Below, piece by piece: positions 25,932 to 35,203 of a DNA stretch of 64,000 nucleotides (positions within the stretch are counted from its first letter, which is position 1; every line of letters starts with the position of its first letter). This DNA comes from Agarilytica sp045430305 (lineage in GTDB: Bacteria > Pseudomonadota > Gammaproteobacteria > Pseudomonadales > Cellvibrionaceae), in NCBI GenBank assembly GCA_045430305.1, contig JAILXW010000003.1, positions 372,001-436,000 of the forward strand, given 5' to 3'. A program made the translations under genes and the position numbers. Under the pieces are notes generated by a model. It did no database searches. It saw only the letters and a program-made list of their open reading frames with translations, and had not been told where the DNA came from.

Positions 25932-28900
25932 TTGGGCTTACTTCGATTCATCATCATTACCGTATCGCTAGCGAGCTTTAGCCAGCTCGCCGCGGCGATC
26001 GATATGAAGGTCGACCGCGTCACGATCAATACGCCGGCGAGCGGCGGCACAGTGACGTGGGCAAGCGTGACATTTCAGCAAGCTTTTGGGGCAACACCGG
26101 TGGTAGTCGTCACCCCCACAGACAGCAACCCTCAACCCGCAACTGTCCGCATTCGCAATGTTACGACTACCGGTTTTGAAGTCGGTGTCGTCGAGCCGTC
26201 TGGTTCCGATGGCCAAACAACGGAAATGACACTCGACTACTTTGCAGCAGAAACAGGGACTTACACCTTTCCCGGTGCAATACGTATGGTGGTCGGTTCC
26301 TATTCCACCACGACCCATCAAGGGCGGAACATGTCAGGTGCCGGTTGGGACGATGTCAATTTTCCCACCACTTTTGGCGCTGTACCTGCGGTGGTCACTC
26401 AAGTACAGACCATAAATAGTCAGCCAACCTTAGCCGCGGGTGACCTCGGTGTTCCATTTTTGGAGGTCGCGGTGCGCAATGTCACCACAGTGGATATGGA
26501 TGCAGCATTGGAGCTAGCGGAAACCAGCACAGGCACTGTGGTGGCTGAAACCATCGGCTACATCGCTATGGAATCAGGTGATAGCTTTACCCTTTCTGGA
26601 AGCGAGGTACAGGCCTATGTCACACCCGATAATGTGCAGGGCTGGAGCAATAATTGTCGCAGCAATAATTTCCCGAGCAGCTTCTCAGGCACACCACTCG
26701 TGGTGGCGAGCCAGAATTCCCGTGACGGTGGAGACGGCGGCTGGGCACGGCGTTGCGCCTTAAGCGGTTCCAGTATTGGTCTTCAGATTGATGAAGACCA
26801 AGCTAACGACAGTGAACGTGCACACACCACGGAAGAGGTAGGTGTATTCGCGATCGAAGCGGCATTTCATGGCACGCGCAACGGTCGTGATATAGAAGCC
26901 GGTTCGGTCACCATTCCCGGCACAGCAGAACCCACCGCTTGGACGACGGTAACCTTCCCAGAAACCTTTAGCGAAGCCCCTCTCATTTTTGCGCTACCAA
27001 CGGATGAAGGCACCACACCTGCGGCGCTGCGTGTTCGCAACGTCAGCACCACCAGTTTTGATATTGCTGCCTTTCAACCTACTGGCGGCTCTGGCGCACA
27101 CCCACAAATGGAAGTGGACTATGTAGCGATTATTCCCGGCGAACACACGTTACCAAATGGCGATATTTTTGAAGCGGGCACCATTCAAACCAATGCATAC
27201 CAAGCCGGCACAGGGGGTTCAACCGGCACTGCAACGATCAACTTCAGTGCGGCTTTCAGCGGCGGGGCGGCAGCTTTATTGACGATTCAGTCTATTAATA
27301 ATGAACCCGCACTCGACCCCAACAGTGTATCCGTTCCGTGGTTAGTCACCACGACTAGGAGCCTTGGGTCTGGCTCGATGACGGTCGCATTAGAACGCGC
27401 CGAAGCCATCGCCGGGTCAGTCTCTCTCGTTGAGTCGATCGCCTATTTCGCAGTTCAAGATGGGGCTAACGACAGCCTCGATGCCACCGACGGCAGCACT
27501 ATCGACTACGAAATGTTCGTAACCCCGGACAATATTCAAGGCTGGGATAACGGCTGCTATAACAACAGCTTCAGCGACACTTACGCTTCGCCATACGCGA
27601 TTGCGACCCAGAGCTCTCGTGATGGGGCCAACGGCGGATGGGTGCGACGCTGTAATTTGGAATCTGCCCGTATTGGGCTAACCATCGATGAAGATCAGGC
27701 AAACGATTCAGAGCGCTCACATATTACGGAAGAGGCCAGTGTTTTCGTTTTCTCACAAGCATTTGAAGCAAGCTTCAACACAATCGACCACTACACGATA
27801 TTCCACTCCGGTAACGGCATCACCTGCGAGGCTGAAAGCGTCACTATTGGAGCACACGATGCCGCCGACCTTGGCGTTGAGGCCGGTGGTCGCACAATCA
27901 CGATTACTGCCACATCGAGCACGCCCGGCTGGTTAGCAAGCGATGCCACCTGGGCCCTCACCACAGGTACGGGCAGTTTTTCTACCCCTAGTATTGGCGT
28001 AGCACAATACACCTTTGATACGGGCGAATCTTCCGTAGAGCTACTACTCGCCAATACCTCTGAAGCAGATATAGATATAGACGTGGTAGATACCGACCCA
28101 GGCTTAAGTGATCAAGATGGTGCTGCAGAAGACCCCCTTCTCAGCTTCACCGATACAGCGCTGCGTTTTTACAACGACGCAAATGGCGACGGTAATGCCG
28201 ATGGCACCGACCCCATTCAAAATCCACAGGTTTCAGGTACCACGAATAATCAACTTATTCTGCGAGCGATAGAAACCAACACCATTACCGGTGCCTGTGA
28301 AGCCCGTGTGGGCAGTCAAACTTTATCGGTGAATATGGCTTACGAATGTCTCGACCCCGGCACCTGCCAGAACAATCAAGACATGAACATCAACGCAATC
28401 GCCATTGAAGAAAACGACAGTGGCAGCGTTGCCGATTTTAGTGCGCTGAACCTCAGCTTTGACGCCGACGGGGAAGCACCGCTCACCATGCAGTATTTGG
28501 ATGCGGGAAGGGTAAGGCTACATGCTCAACTAGCGCTCTCTGCCAGCGGTGGCGAACCTGCGCTTACCTTAATCGGTACCAGCGACGACACCATTGTTCG
28601 CCCTGCTGATTTAGTAATCACGCGCGTGGAAGACCCCAGCGGCAACAATAACCCCAGCACAACTACCAGCGGTAGCGGCTTCGTTGCCAGCGACAGTGCC
28701 TTTACCGTAGAAGTACAGGCACATAACGCCTTAGGTGCAGTGACCCCCAATTTTGGCTTGGAGTCTGTACCCGAAGGGATCATCTTACGGGCAACGAGCT
28801 TGGTCATGCCAAGCGCCGGCGATTTACCAGCACTAACTGCAGCCGATAGTTTTGTTGCTGGCGCTAGCTTGGGGATATTCGAAAACACCCTAGTACGCTG

Positions 28901-29984
28901 GCCAGAAGCAGGCTCCATTCTAATGCGTGCAGAAATAGATGACGGCGACTACATGGGCACTGGCCTTAACACATTAGGCACGGAATCCGGCACGATTGGT
29001 CGCTTTTTTCCTGATCATTTGTTGTTGAGCTCGGGCACAGTGACTGACGGCTGCGCCGGAAATTTTTCTTACATGTCTGATCAAACCTTTAGCTATACCC
29101 CCGCCAACCTCAATCTCACCATTCGAGCCATGACCGCAAGTTTGAGTGTGCTAGACAATTATGATGGCAACTACCCAACCGCCACCTTTGCATTAGATGC
29201 TGAAAACGCCAACGACGGGAATAACCTTGCAAGCAGGCTGAATGCTGCCAACCCCGGTGGTACCTGGGCAAACGGCGAATACCTGATCGGCGGCACAGAA
29301 AATCTAGGCTTTGCGAGAGATTTAAGTGGCGCCGATGAAGTGCCCGACGGCCCCTTCGACGCTTTGCAGATTGGCCTTCGCACCAGCGGAAGTAACCCTG
29401 ACAATGCAAACTTCCAGGATGCGGCATTAAATTACGATGCGGGCTCCACAGGCGATTGCTCTGCAACATCGAGCTGCTCGGCTATCTCTCTAGGCAACCT
29501 GGATATACGCTTTGGTAGAATCTACACAGCAAGTGTTCACGGCCCGGAATCCGCAGACCTCGCGATGCCTTTTGAAATTCAATATTGGAACCCACCAGAA
29601 GGCTTCGTGAGAAACACCGAAGACAACTGCAGTATTCTCGATATCAGCGCCATTAGCTTCAATAGCGGGTCACTGTCGGCAGATGCCAACCGAACGGCGA
29701 CGGTTGGAAGCGGCACCAGTACGGGCTCATTTCTAGCTTTCACCCCGGGCCTCAGTCTTTCCTTTATCGGTGGCGATGCGGGGCTTGTGTTCACAGCACC
29801 CGGCGTCGGCAATACTGGCGAATTCAACGTCGACGTCAATCTTGGCCTAATTCCTTGGCTACGCAGTGATTGGGACAATAACGGCGATAGCGCCAACGAC
29901 AGCGCAGTACCTTCTGCCGCAGTGAGCTTTGGCCGCTACCGCGGACACGACAGGGTGATTTATTGGCAGGAAGTGCTCAATTAG
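25932..29984 (+). CDS. Giant exported protein: six lectin-like modules plus MshQ/DUF6701-type C-terminal half
   Basis: 1350 aa; start TTG 25932 after AGGA; signal peptide cleaved near AAA-22. Residues 40-612 are two copies of a three-module unit. A (about 40-115 and 332-408) has VTF..F...P and a RIRNVTTTGFEV-like motif, resembling H-type lectin sandwiches. B (about 135-215 and 430-510) has SINNEPAL-like loops. C (about 228-312 and 528-612) has the QGW..NC start, SRDG..GGW.RRC and IDEDQANDSER. Residues about 615-1350 match the next gene's C-terminal half and have the DUF6701/MshQ look, ending GRYRGHDRVIYWQEVLN. Surface adhesion or glycan binding is inferred. There are many Cys and Asp/Asn, as in extracellular proteins. 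No MSHA operon is adjacent. Confidence 0.8.
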   Translation: MGLLRFIIITVSLASFSQLAAAIDMKVDRVTINTPASGGTVTWASVTFQQAFGATPVVVVTPTDSNPQPATVRIRNVTTTGFEVGVVEPSGSDGQTTEMTLDYFAAETGTYTFPGAIRMVVGSYSTTTHQGRNMSGAGWDDVNFPTTFGAVPAVVTQVQTINSQPTLAAGDLGVPFLEVAVRNVTTVDMDAALELAETSTGTVVAETIGYIAMESGDSFTLSGSEVQAYVTPDNVQGWSNNCRSNNFPSSFSGTPLVVASQNSRDGGDGGWARRCALSGSSIGLQIDEDQANDSERAHTTEEVGVFAIEAAFHGTRNGRDIEAGSVTIPGTAEPTAWTTVTFPETFSEAPLIFALPTDEGTTPAALRVRNVSTTSFDIAAFQPTGGSGAHPQMEVDYVAIIPGEHTLPNGDIFEAGTIQTNAYQAGTGGSTGTATINFSAAFSGGAAALLTIQSINNEPALDPNSVSVPWLVTTTRSLGSGSMTVALERAEAIAGSVSLVESIAYFAVQDGANDSLDATDGSTIDYEMFVTPDNIQGWDNGCYNNSFSDTYASPYAIATQSSRDGANGGWVRRCNLESARIGLTIDEDQANDSERSHITEEASVFVFSQAFEASFNTIDHYTIFHSGNGITCEAESVTIGAHDAADLGVEAGGRTITITATSSTPGWLASDATWALTTGTGSFSTPSIGVAQYTFDTGESSVELLLANTSEADIDIDVVDTDPGLSDQDGAAEDPLLSFTDTALRFYNDANGDGNADGTDPIQNPQVSGTTNNQLILRAIETNTITGACEARVGSQTLSVNMAYECLDPGTCQNNQDMNINAIAIEENDSGSVADFSALNLSFDADGEAPLTMQYLDAGRVRLHAQLALSASGGEPALTLIGTSDDTIVRPADLVITRVEDPSGNNNPSTTTSGSGFVASDSAFTVEVQAHNALGAVTPNFGLESVPEGIILRATSLVMPSAGDLPALTAADSFVAGASLGIFENTLVRWPEAGSILMRAEIDDGDYMGTGLNTLGTESGTIGRFFPDHLLLSSGTVTDGCAGNFSYMSDQTFSYTPANLNLTIRAMTASLSVLDNYDGNYPTATFALDAENANDGNNLASRLNAANPGGTWANGEYLIGGTENLGFARDLSGADEVPDGPFDALQIGLRTSGSNPDNANFQDAALNYDAGSTGDCSATSSCSAISLGNLDIRFGRIYTASVHGPESADLAMPFEIQYWNPPEGFVRNTEDNCSILDISAISFNSGSLSADANRTATVGSGTSTGSFLAFTPGLSLSFIGGDAGLVFTAPGVGNTGEFNVDVNLGLIPWLRSDWDNNGDSANDSAVPSAAVSFGRYRGHDRVIYWQEVLN

Positions 29985-30051
29985 CTCGCTCTGAATCAGC
30001 TAGACTTAATAGCAAGCCGAACACCTCTTTCCTCAACAACGAAACATCTTA

Positions 30052-33000
30052 GTGACTAAGAAACTGCCAATATTGTTGCTAGCGCTCTTAATGGGGGTGC
30101 AAATGCCGCAAACCGCGAATGCGGCACCCGGCGATATTCTGTTTGAAGACGACTTTACCCTTTATTACCTATCACCACAGTGGACACTTTCGGCACCCGG
30201 CTTCGGTACAGGATTTCTCTCAATACTTTCATACAACTCCGCGTTTTTCTCACTCGCGCTCGGTGGTGGCCCACTAACGCTTACGACTAACTCAAGCATC
30301 AACACCTCAGGCATATCTGGTGCCGAGCTAAGTGTATGGGTAAGGCGCGCAGCCTTCTTAGCACCAGAAGGGAACGACGACTTAGTACTAGAATACCTCA
30401 ATGACAGCGGTAGCTGGATTGCGCTAGAAACATACGCCGGTGGCGGCGCTCCAGGCCAAGAGTTTAACGACACCTTTACTCTACCCGCAGACGCACTTCA
30501 TGCTGGGCTGCAGCTTCGCTTCGACTTCGTTCAAGCCGATCTTGGCGATTATTGGTATATCGACGATGTAATTGTTACCGAAACTGGCGTAGCAGTCGTA
30601 TGTGACGCCTACACCGATACCTTCTCGACCACCAATTACAACAACAGTGATGGCGTACTAGATTGGAGCAGCAACAGTTGGTTCGAAACAAACGACGATG
30701 GGTCTTCAACAAGCGGTGATGTGGAGATTAACGGCGATGAGCTTCGCCTCTCCGGTAATGGGAGCGCGGTTAACAACACCATGATTACTCGACAGGTCAA
30801 CACGGGCGGCGCTACAAGCGCCACTTTGAGCTTCGATTTCCTAATGATCGGCGGCGTCGACACCGCCGATTCAGCCCTACTAGAAATTTCTGATGACGGG
30901 GGCAGCTCCTGGACAACGCTAGAGACTTTTGTCGGCTATAGCAATAACTCGGGCGGCTCTCGTGAATATGACATTACCAGTTACGCCGCCAGCAATATGC
31001 AAATTCGCTTCGCCATTTCACCCGATAGCGGCGGGCAGTGCTGTTTTGACTCAGGCGGTGAACGCTGGGAGATTGACAATGTGTCCGTTGCTGCGTGTAT
31101 CACGTCTTCGGTCGATCATTACTTTATTAGCCATTCAGGAAGTGGCGTCACATGTGAATCCGTCGATGTCAGCATTATCGCGCATGATAGTAGCCATGTC
31201 GCAACAGACGCAGGAGGCAATACAATCCAGGTGACGGCTACATCAGCCACTTTGGGGTGGAGCGCAGCAAACACCGGTTGGACATTGGATTCCGGTACCG
31301 GCGGCTTTACAGCACCAAGCACTGGTGTCGCAGAATATACCTTTGGCAGTGGAGAAGCCGCTGTGACACTCAATTTTAGTAACACGTCAGTTGCCACGAT
31401 AGATTTCGATGTGGAAGATCAAGGTAACCCTTCGCTCACAGACATAGATGGTGATGTCACCGAGGATGCGTCGCTTACCTTTACTGACACGGGGTTCCTC
31501 TTTTACGACGACAGCGATAGCGATGGTAACCGCGACCCTGATGGCTTGGGTGGCTTTGAAGGCATTCAAAGTGAGTTGGTCGCTGGCGCAGCCAGCAATC
31601 AGATGATTCTTCGTGCCGTTCAAACCAATAACGAGACCGGCGCATGTGAAGCACGTGTAACCGGCCTTCAAACTGTTGGCTTTGGTTACGAGTGTATTGA
31701 CCCAGTAAGCTGCACGAATGACACCGACTACGCGCTTATTAGTGGCGCACCTGCAGGTCGAAACGACTTCGGCAACAGCGGAAATACTAACGGAGTAAAC
31801 ATCACCTTTGATGCAGATGGAGAAGCGCCTTTTACTCTTAACTACCTAGATGCGGGCCAGATTCGACTACACGCCCAACTCGCGTTAGCTGCAGACCCAG
31901 CCACCGGCGATCCGGCCTTTACGCTGATCGGTACCAGCGATAACACAACCGCAGCACCAGATAGCTTTGTTATTAGCCACGTAGAAGATAGCGCTGGAAA
32001 TGCGGCTGATGGTAGCGCTTTCATAACAAGTGAAACGCCGTTTGAAATCGAAGTACAGGTACTCAACGCCTTGGGTGACACCACGCCAAACTTCGGTAAT
32101 GAAAGCTCGCCCGAGCGCATTCGCTTAAGTGTTCAAAGTGTCGATATGCCAGCTGGCGGCAACCCAGGAACACTCTCGTACAGCTTGGCTAAAAGTGGCG
32201 GCGTGTTTACCAGTGCTGCCAGCACATGGAACGAAGCCGGCACCTTTACCATGCTGACCGATTTAGACACGTCCGATGGCGATGCGGTTTATATGAGCAC
32301 GAGCCTCTCTATTGATTCCGACAGCTACGCCAACCTAGGTCGCTTTTACCCCGCGAGCTTTGATTTACAAGCGGGAAGTAGCGTAGACAATGGCTGTGAA
32401 AGCGGTGGTTTTACCTATATGTCAGACCAAGCCTTCGCCCACAACCCAATTGATCTCAATATCAGCATTGAAGCACGCGGCAGCGCGAACGGGCCGCTAA
32501 GCAACTACACAACGGGCTACACCCCCTTAGCAGGGTTTACCCTCAATGCCGAAAACAGCAATGACGGAATCGACTTAAGCACACGAACCAATCTGACCGG
32601 TGGCGCATGGAGCAGCGGCACATACAGCTTTTTAGCCGATGACAACGCCGGTTTCCGCCGAGTACTTTCGGGTGTAAACGAAACACTAGATGGCCCCTTT
32701 GCGAGCCTCCAGCTTGGTCTTTTAGCCGACGGCACCGACAGCATCGAATTTTTAACGGCTGACCTCACCATGGAACCCAGCCAGAGCAATGACTGCGTGA
32801 CCGACGGTGATTGCACAGCCGCCGCCATTGGCTCGCCGTTGAATATGCTATTTGGACGAATGTATGGCGCCAATGCTCATGGCCCTGAATCTGCCGCGCT
32901 TTCAGTACCGTTGCTTGTGGAATATTGGAGTGGAGCGGAATTTATCACTAACACCACCGATAGCTGCACTCAAATTGCAGCGGGCAGTATCCAGTTCGAC

Positions 33001-33321
33001 AGTAATAGCTTGAGCAGCGATGCAAACCGTACAGTCACCGTGGGCGGCGGCACTAGCAACGGATCTTTTGCAGACTATACACTCGGCTCAGACTTTACGT
33101 TTAGCAGTGGCGACGCAGGGCTCGAATTTAGCGCACCTGGCGTTGGAAATACTGGGCAGTTCAACGTCGATATCGACCTCACTAATTACCCCTGGCTCAC
33201 CAATGATTGGGACAACAATGGCGACTACGCCAACGATACGGCGTTGCCCAGTATAGAAATTGAGTTCGGCCGCTACCGTGGTCACGACCGTATTATTTAT
33301 TGGGAAGAGGTACTAGATTAG
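30052..33321 (+). CDS. Giant exported protein: two jelly-roll modules plus the same MshQ/DUF6701-type C-terminal half
   Basis: 1089 aa; start GTG 30052 (SD weak); signal peptide ending TANA-AP. Two beta-sandwich modules (about 28-180 and 185-350) each end in a WYIDDV/WEIDNV motif and contain SGSWIALET- and GSSWTTLET-like strands, as in MAM/concanavalin-like jelly rolls. From DHYFISHSGSGVTCE (about 357) to the end it aligns colinearly with the upstream neighbour, including FDADGEAP, YLDAG.iRLHAQLAL, APGVGNTG.FNVD, WDNNGD.AND and the terminal FGRYRGHDRIIYW. The gap to the upstream gene is only 67 bp. Function is inferred as a surface structure or adhesin; the pair arose by duplication with a head exchange. 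Confidence 0.8.
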   Translation: MTKKLPILLLALLMGVQMPQTANAAPGDILFEDDFTLYYLSPQWTLSAPGFGTGFLSILSYNSAFFSLALGGGPLTLTTNSSINTSGISGAELSVWVRRAAFLAPEGNDDLVLEYLNDSGSWIALETYAGGGAPGQEFNDTFTLPADALHAGLQLRFDFVQADLGDYWYIDDVIVTETGVAVVCDAYTDTFSTTNYNNSDGVLDWSSNSWFETNDDGSSTSGDVEINGDELRLSGNGSAVNNTMITRQVNTGGATSATLSFDFLMIGGVDTADSALLEISDDGGSSWTTLETFVGYSNNSGGSREYDITSYAASNMQIRFAISPDSGGQCCFDSGGERWEIDNVSVAACITSSVDHYFISHSGSGVTCESVDVSIIAHDSSHVATDAGGNTIQVTATSATLGWSAANTGWTLDSGTGGFTAPSTGVAEYTFGSGEAAVTLNFSNTSVATIDFDVEDQGNPSLTDIDGDVTEDASLTFTDTGFLFYDDSDSDGNRDPDGLGGFEGIQSELVAGAASNQMILRAVQTNNETGACEARVTGLQTVGFGYECIDPVSCTNDTDYALISGAPAGRNDFGNSGNTNGVNITFDADGEAPFTLNYLDAGQIRLHAQLALAADPATGDPAFTLIGTSDNTTAAPDSFVISHVEDSAGNAADGSAFITSETPFEIEVQVLNALGDTTPNFGNESSPERIRLSVQSVDMPAGGNPGTLSYSLAKSGGVFTSAASTWNEAGTFTMLTDLDTSDGDAVYMSTSLSIDSDSYANLGRFYPASFDLQAGSSVDNGCESGGFTYMSDQAFAHNPIDLNISIEARGSANGPLSNYTTGYTPLAGFTLNAENSNDGIDLSTRTNLTGGAWSSGTYSFLADDNAGFRRVLSGVNETLDGPFASLQLGLLADGTDSIEFLTADLTMEPSQSNDCVTDGDCTAAAIGSPLNMLFGRMYGANAHGPESAALSVPLLVEYWSGAEFITNTTDSCTQIAAGSIQFDSNSLSSDANRTVTVGGGTSNGSFADYTLGSDFTFSSGDAGLEFSAPGVGNTGQFNVDIDLTNYPWLTNDWDNNGDYANDTALPSIEIEFGRYRGHDRIIYWEEVLD

Positions 33322-33332
33322 CCTTCTCTGAT

Positions 33333-33800
33333 TCACCAAGAGTCATAAGAAATGATGTCGAACTTTGATGTAGACGGAATCACAACCGTCACTTCAAGTT
33401 CAAGTACACGATCTTTCTGGTAAAAACGACTGACCTCCAACCAGCTGGCGGCGGGTAATAACTCGCCAAAATATGCTTTACGAATCGCTTTGTTTTTTAC
33501 AAATTCTGTCACGTTTGTTGTGTAAACACGTTCACTCACAACATTATCGAAACTCAAGCCGTGGCTCTGTAATACTCGCCCCAAATCTCGATAGGCCGCC
33601 TCCATCGCCGATGCGTGTTCACCCTCGCCAGAAACCCCGGAAATATAAAGCATATTCCCCACGCGCACTGCCGCACAGCGGCCTAAACCCTGTTCGAGGT
33701 TTTTATTCTGATGGTAACAAGATCGTGCAAAATCTTGGCTTTGCTGCGTTGCACAGGCCGAAACAAATAGACTCATCGCCAACATAACGAGTAACCGCAT
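33333..33800 (-). CDS. RidA-like (YjgF/UK114) lipoprotein
   Basis: 155 aa with a lipoprotein signal (MRLLVMLAMSLFVSAC, lipobox VSAC, Cys16). The mature part is one Rid domain: VGNMLYISGVSGEG, an AYRDLGRVLQSHGLSFDNVV helix and a final LELEVTVVIP strand. In active RidA imine deaminases an Arg follows the Pro/Ala of the last loop (ARS). Here the position reads PAASWLEV, so deaminase activity is unlikely. Rid proteins are normally cytoplasmic, so export with a lipid anchor is unusual. It is convergent with the giant gene and divergent from the TetR gene. Confidence 0.85.
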   Translation of the reverse strand: MRLLVMLAMSLFVSACATQQSQDFARSCYHQNKNLEQGLGRCAAVRVGNMLYISGVSGEGEHASAMEAAYRDLGRVLQSHGLSFDNVVSERVYTTNVTEFVKNKAIRKAYFGELLPAASWLEVSRFYQKDRVLELEVTVVIPSTSKFDIISYDSW

Positions 33801-33923
33801 ATAACCTTCCTTCTCTAATATCGATATACTTCAATTTAATCAGTATAGGCCAAACCCCAATTTCTTTTGACAGCGCTAGCCCTACTACCTAGCCTTTCAT
33901 TAAGCACATCATCTGCATTTGTT

Positions 33924-33949
33924 TGAAAGATATTACACAATGTCTTTCA
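33924..33949. promoter_or_regulatory. Putative TetR-type operator
   Basis: TGAAAGA and TCTTTCA are the ends of a 26-bp imperfect palindrome, with inner ATT/AAT also symmetric and five of its 13 base pairs not complementary. It lies 12 bp before the ATG of the tetR-like gene and between it and the divergent RidA-like gene. A further half site CTTTCATTA occurs at about 33894. This suggests autoregulation and possibly control of the lipoprotein gene. Confidence 0.55.
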
Positions 33950-33961
33950 TTAGGAAGGAAT

Positions 33962-34603
33962 ATGCCAGCAGCTCGCAACCTGAGAGAAAAGCGCAAACAA
34001 GAAAGCCGTGATCGCATTCTAGAGGCTGCAGCCAATAGTATCCGCAGCGAAGGCTTAGAAGGCGCTTCTATCGTTCCGATTATGAAACAGGCCGGTCTCA
34101 CACACGGTAGTTTCTATTCGCATTTCGAAGATAGAAACGCGCTCGTCAATGCGGCTTTTAAGCATGCTGTGACGAACAGCCGCCGCCTTTGGAGCAAGCA
34201 GATAAAGAATGCAAGTAATCTGAACGAACGTTTCAAACACTTTGCCAGAAGCTACTTAAATATTGACCACCGCGAAGAACTTGAAAAAGGTTGTGCGATT
34301 GGCGCTCTAATCACCGACGCGGCCCGAAGCAGTCATGAATTTAAAGAGACTTTTGAGCAAGAACTCGAAAAATCACTTCAAGCTATTTTGAATTCGCCAC
34401 ACAATGATGAAACAGAACGACAGCAAGCCATTGCATTTTTTGCCATGTGTATCGGCGGCATTTCGCTTTCTCGCGCGGTAAATAACGAGGAGTTTTCTGA
34501 AGAGATATTAAACGCTTGTATTGAATATTCAGATAACATTACAAAAACACCAGAACACCAGAACACCAGAACACCAACAAAACACACAAGGGGAAACGAG
34601 TGA
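33962..34603 (+). CDS. TetR/AcrR family transcriptional regulator
   Basis: 213 aa from the ATG at 33962, preceded by AGGAAGGA; the longer reading from 33923 would include the operator and is rejected. The N-terminal HTH (residues 12-60: SRDRILEAAANSIRSEG, then LTHGSFYSHFEDRNALV) is canonical. The ligand-binding domain is of the TetR_C type found with AcrR/NemR-like repressors (YLNIDHREELEKGCAIGALI). The C-terminus is a low-complexity tail produced by an 8-bp repeat. Its stop overlaps the GTG of the thioesterase gene, so the pair is coupled and the thioesterase is a likely target. Confidence 0.9.
   Translation: MPAARNLREKRKQESRDRILEAAANSIRSEGLEGASIVPIMKQAGLTHGSFYSHFEDRNALVNAAFKHAVTNSRRLWSKQIKNASNLNERFKHFARSYLNIDHREELEKGCAIGALITDAARSSHEFKETFEQELEKSLQAILNSPHNDETERQQAIAFFAMCIGGISLSRAVNNEEFSEEILNACIEYSDNITKTPEHQNTRTPTKHTRGNE
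34546..34576 (+). repeat. 8-bp tandem repeat in the 3' end of the tetR-like gene
   Basis: AACACCAG is repeated 3.9 times without error. Eight is not a multiple of three, so gain or loss of one unit would shift the frame of the last 18 codons and move the stop relative to the overlapping start of the next gene. Confidence 0.85.
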
Positions 34604-35031
34604 GCAAGGCATTCAGCCTCAAGGATTTTCCGGCACAAGCCTATGATAAAATTCGTTACGGCGACACTGACCGCCAAGGGCATGTAAACAATGCGGTATT
34701 TGCGACGTATTTTGAAACCGGACGCGTCGAAAGCCTGATATCTATAGACCCACCCGTACTTAGCGAAGGTACTAGTTTTGTTCTCGCTTCTATTAACATT
34801 CAACTTAAAGCCGAATTACTTTGGCCGGGCAACGTGGATATAGGCACTCGCATTACTCGTGTCGGCAAAAGTTCGATGGGCGTAGAGCAAGCGCTTTTCC
34901 AGAACGGACGATGCGCTGCCATTGCTGAATCTGCCATTGTGCAAGTCGATATCAACACTAAACGATCAACCCCTTTTACAGAATCTGCCTTAGATCGTAT
35001 TAATGCGTTAATGGAAGTATCTTACAAATAA
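34600..35031 (+). CDS. Hotdog-fold acyl-CoA thioesterase (4HBT family)
   Basis: 143 aa, start GTG at 34600 inside the stop of the upstream regulator (GTGA), SD AAGGGGAAA. It has the 4HBT active-site pattern RYGDTDRQGHVNNAVF: catalytic Asp followed by the G-H-V-N turn, then the hotdog helix FATYFETGRVE. The family hydrolyses acyl-CoA thioesters in the cytoplasm; the chain length cannot be read. Coupling to a TetR regulator suggests induction by an acyl or aromatic ligand (inference). Confidence 0.88.
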   Translation: MSKAFSLKDFPAQAYDKIRYGDTDRQGHVNNAVFATYFETGRVESLISIDPPVLSEGTSFVLASINIQLKAELLWPGNVDIGTRITRVGKSSMGVEQALFQNGRCAAIAESAIVQVDINTKRSTPFTESALDRINALMEVSYK

Positions 35032-35203
35032 ATTCTTTAAATTTTGATTGAAGACCCTTACCCATGAAAAGGTTAGGGTAGCGAGAAAAATTTGGCGAGC
35101 TGGTAGCGTTTTATATTTCTGATTGTTCCAAATTTACCAAAAAAAGGAGGGCGGTAAATTTTATTGGCCGCGGGCCTTAGCCTTTGAGTTTAGCAAAGGC
35201 AAA

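Noticed and set aside
28526..28918. 130-aa minus-strand ORF inside the first giant gene
   Set aside because: Antisense shadow caused by the biased codon use of the Ser/Thr/Ala-rich coding strand; no SD or domain.
35045..35086. ACCCTTACC/GGTTAGGGT inverted repeat after the thioesterase gene as a terminator
   Set aside because: One mismatch and no T-run follows on either strand; support too weak for a feature.
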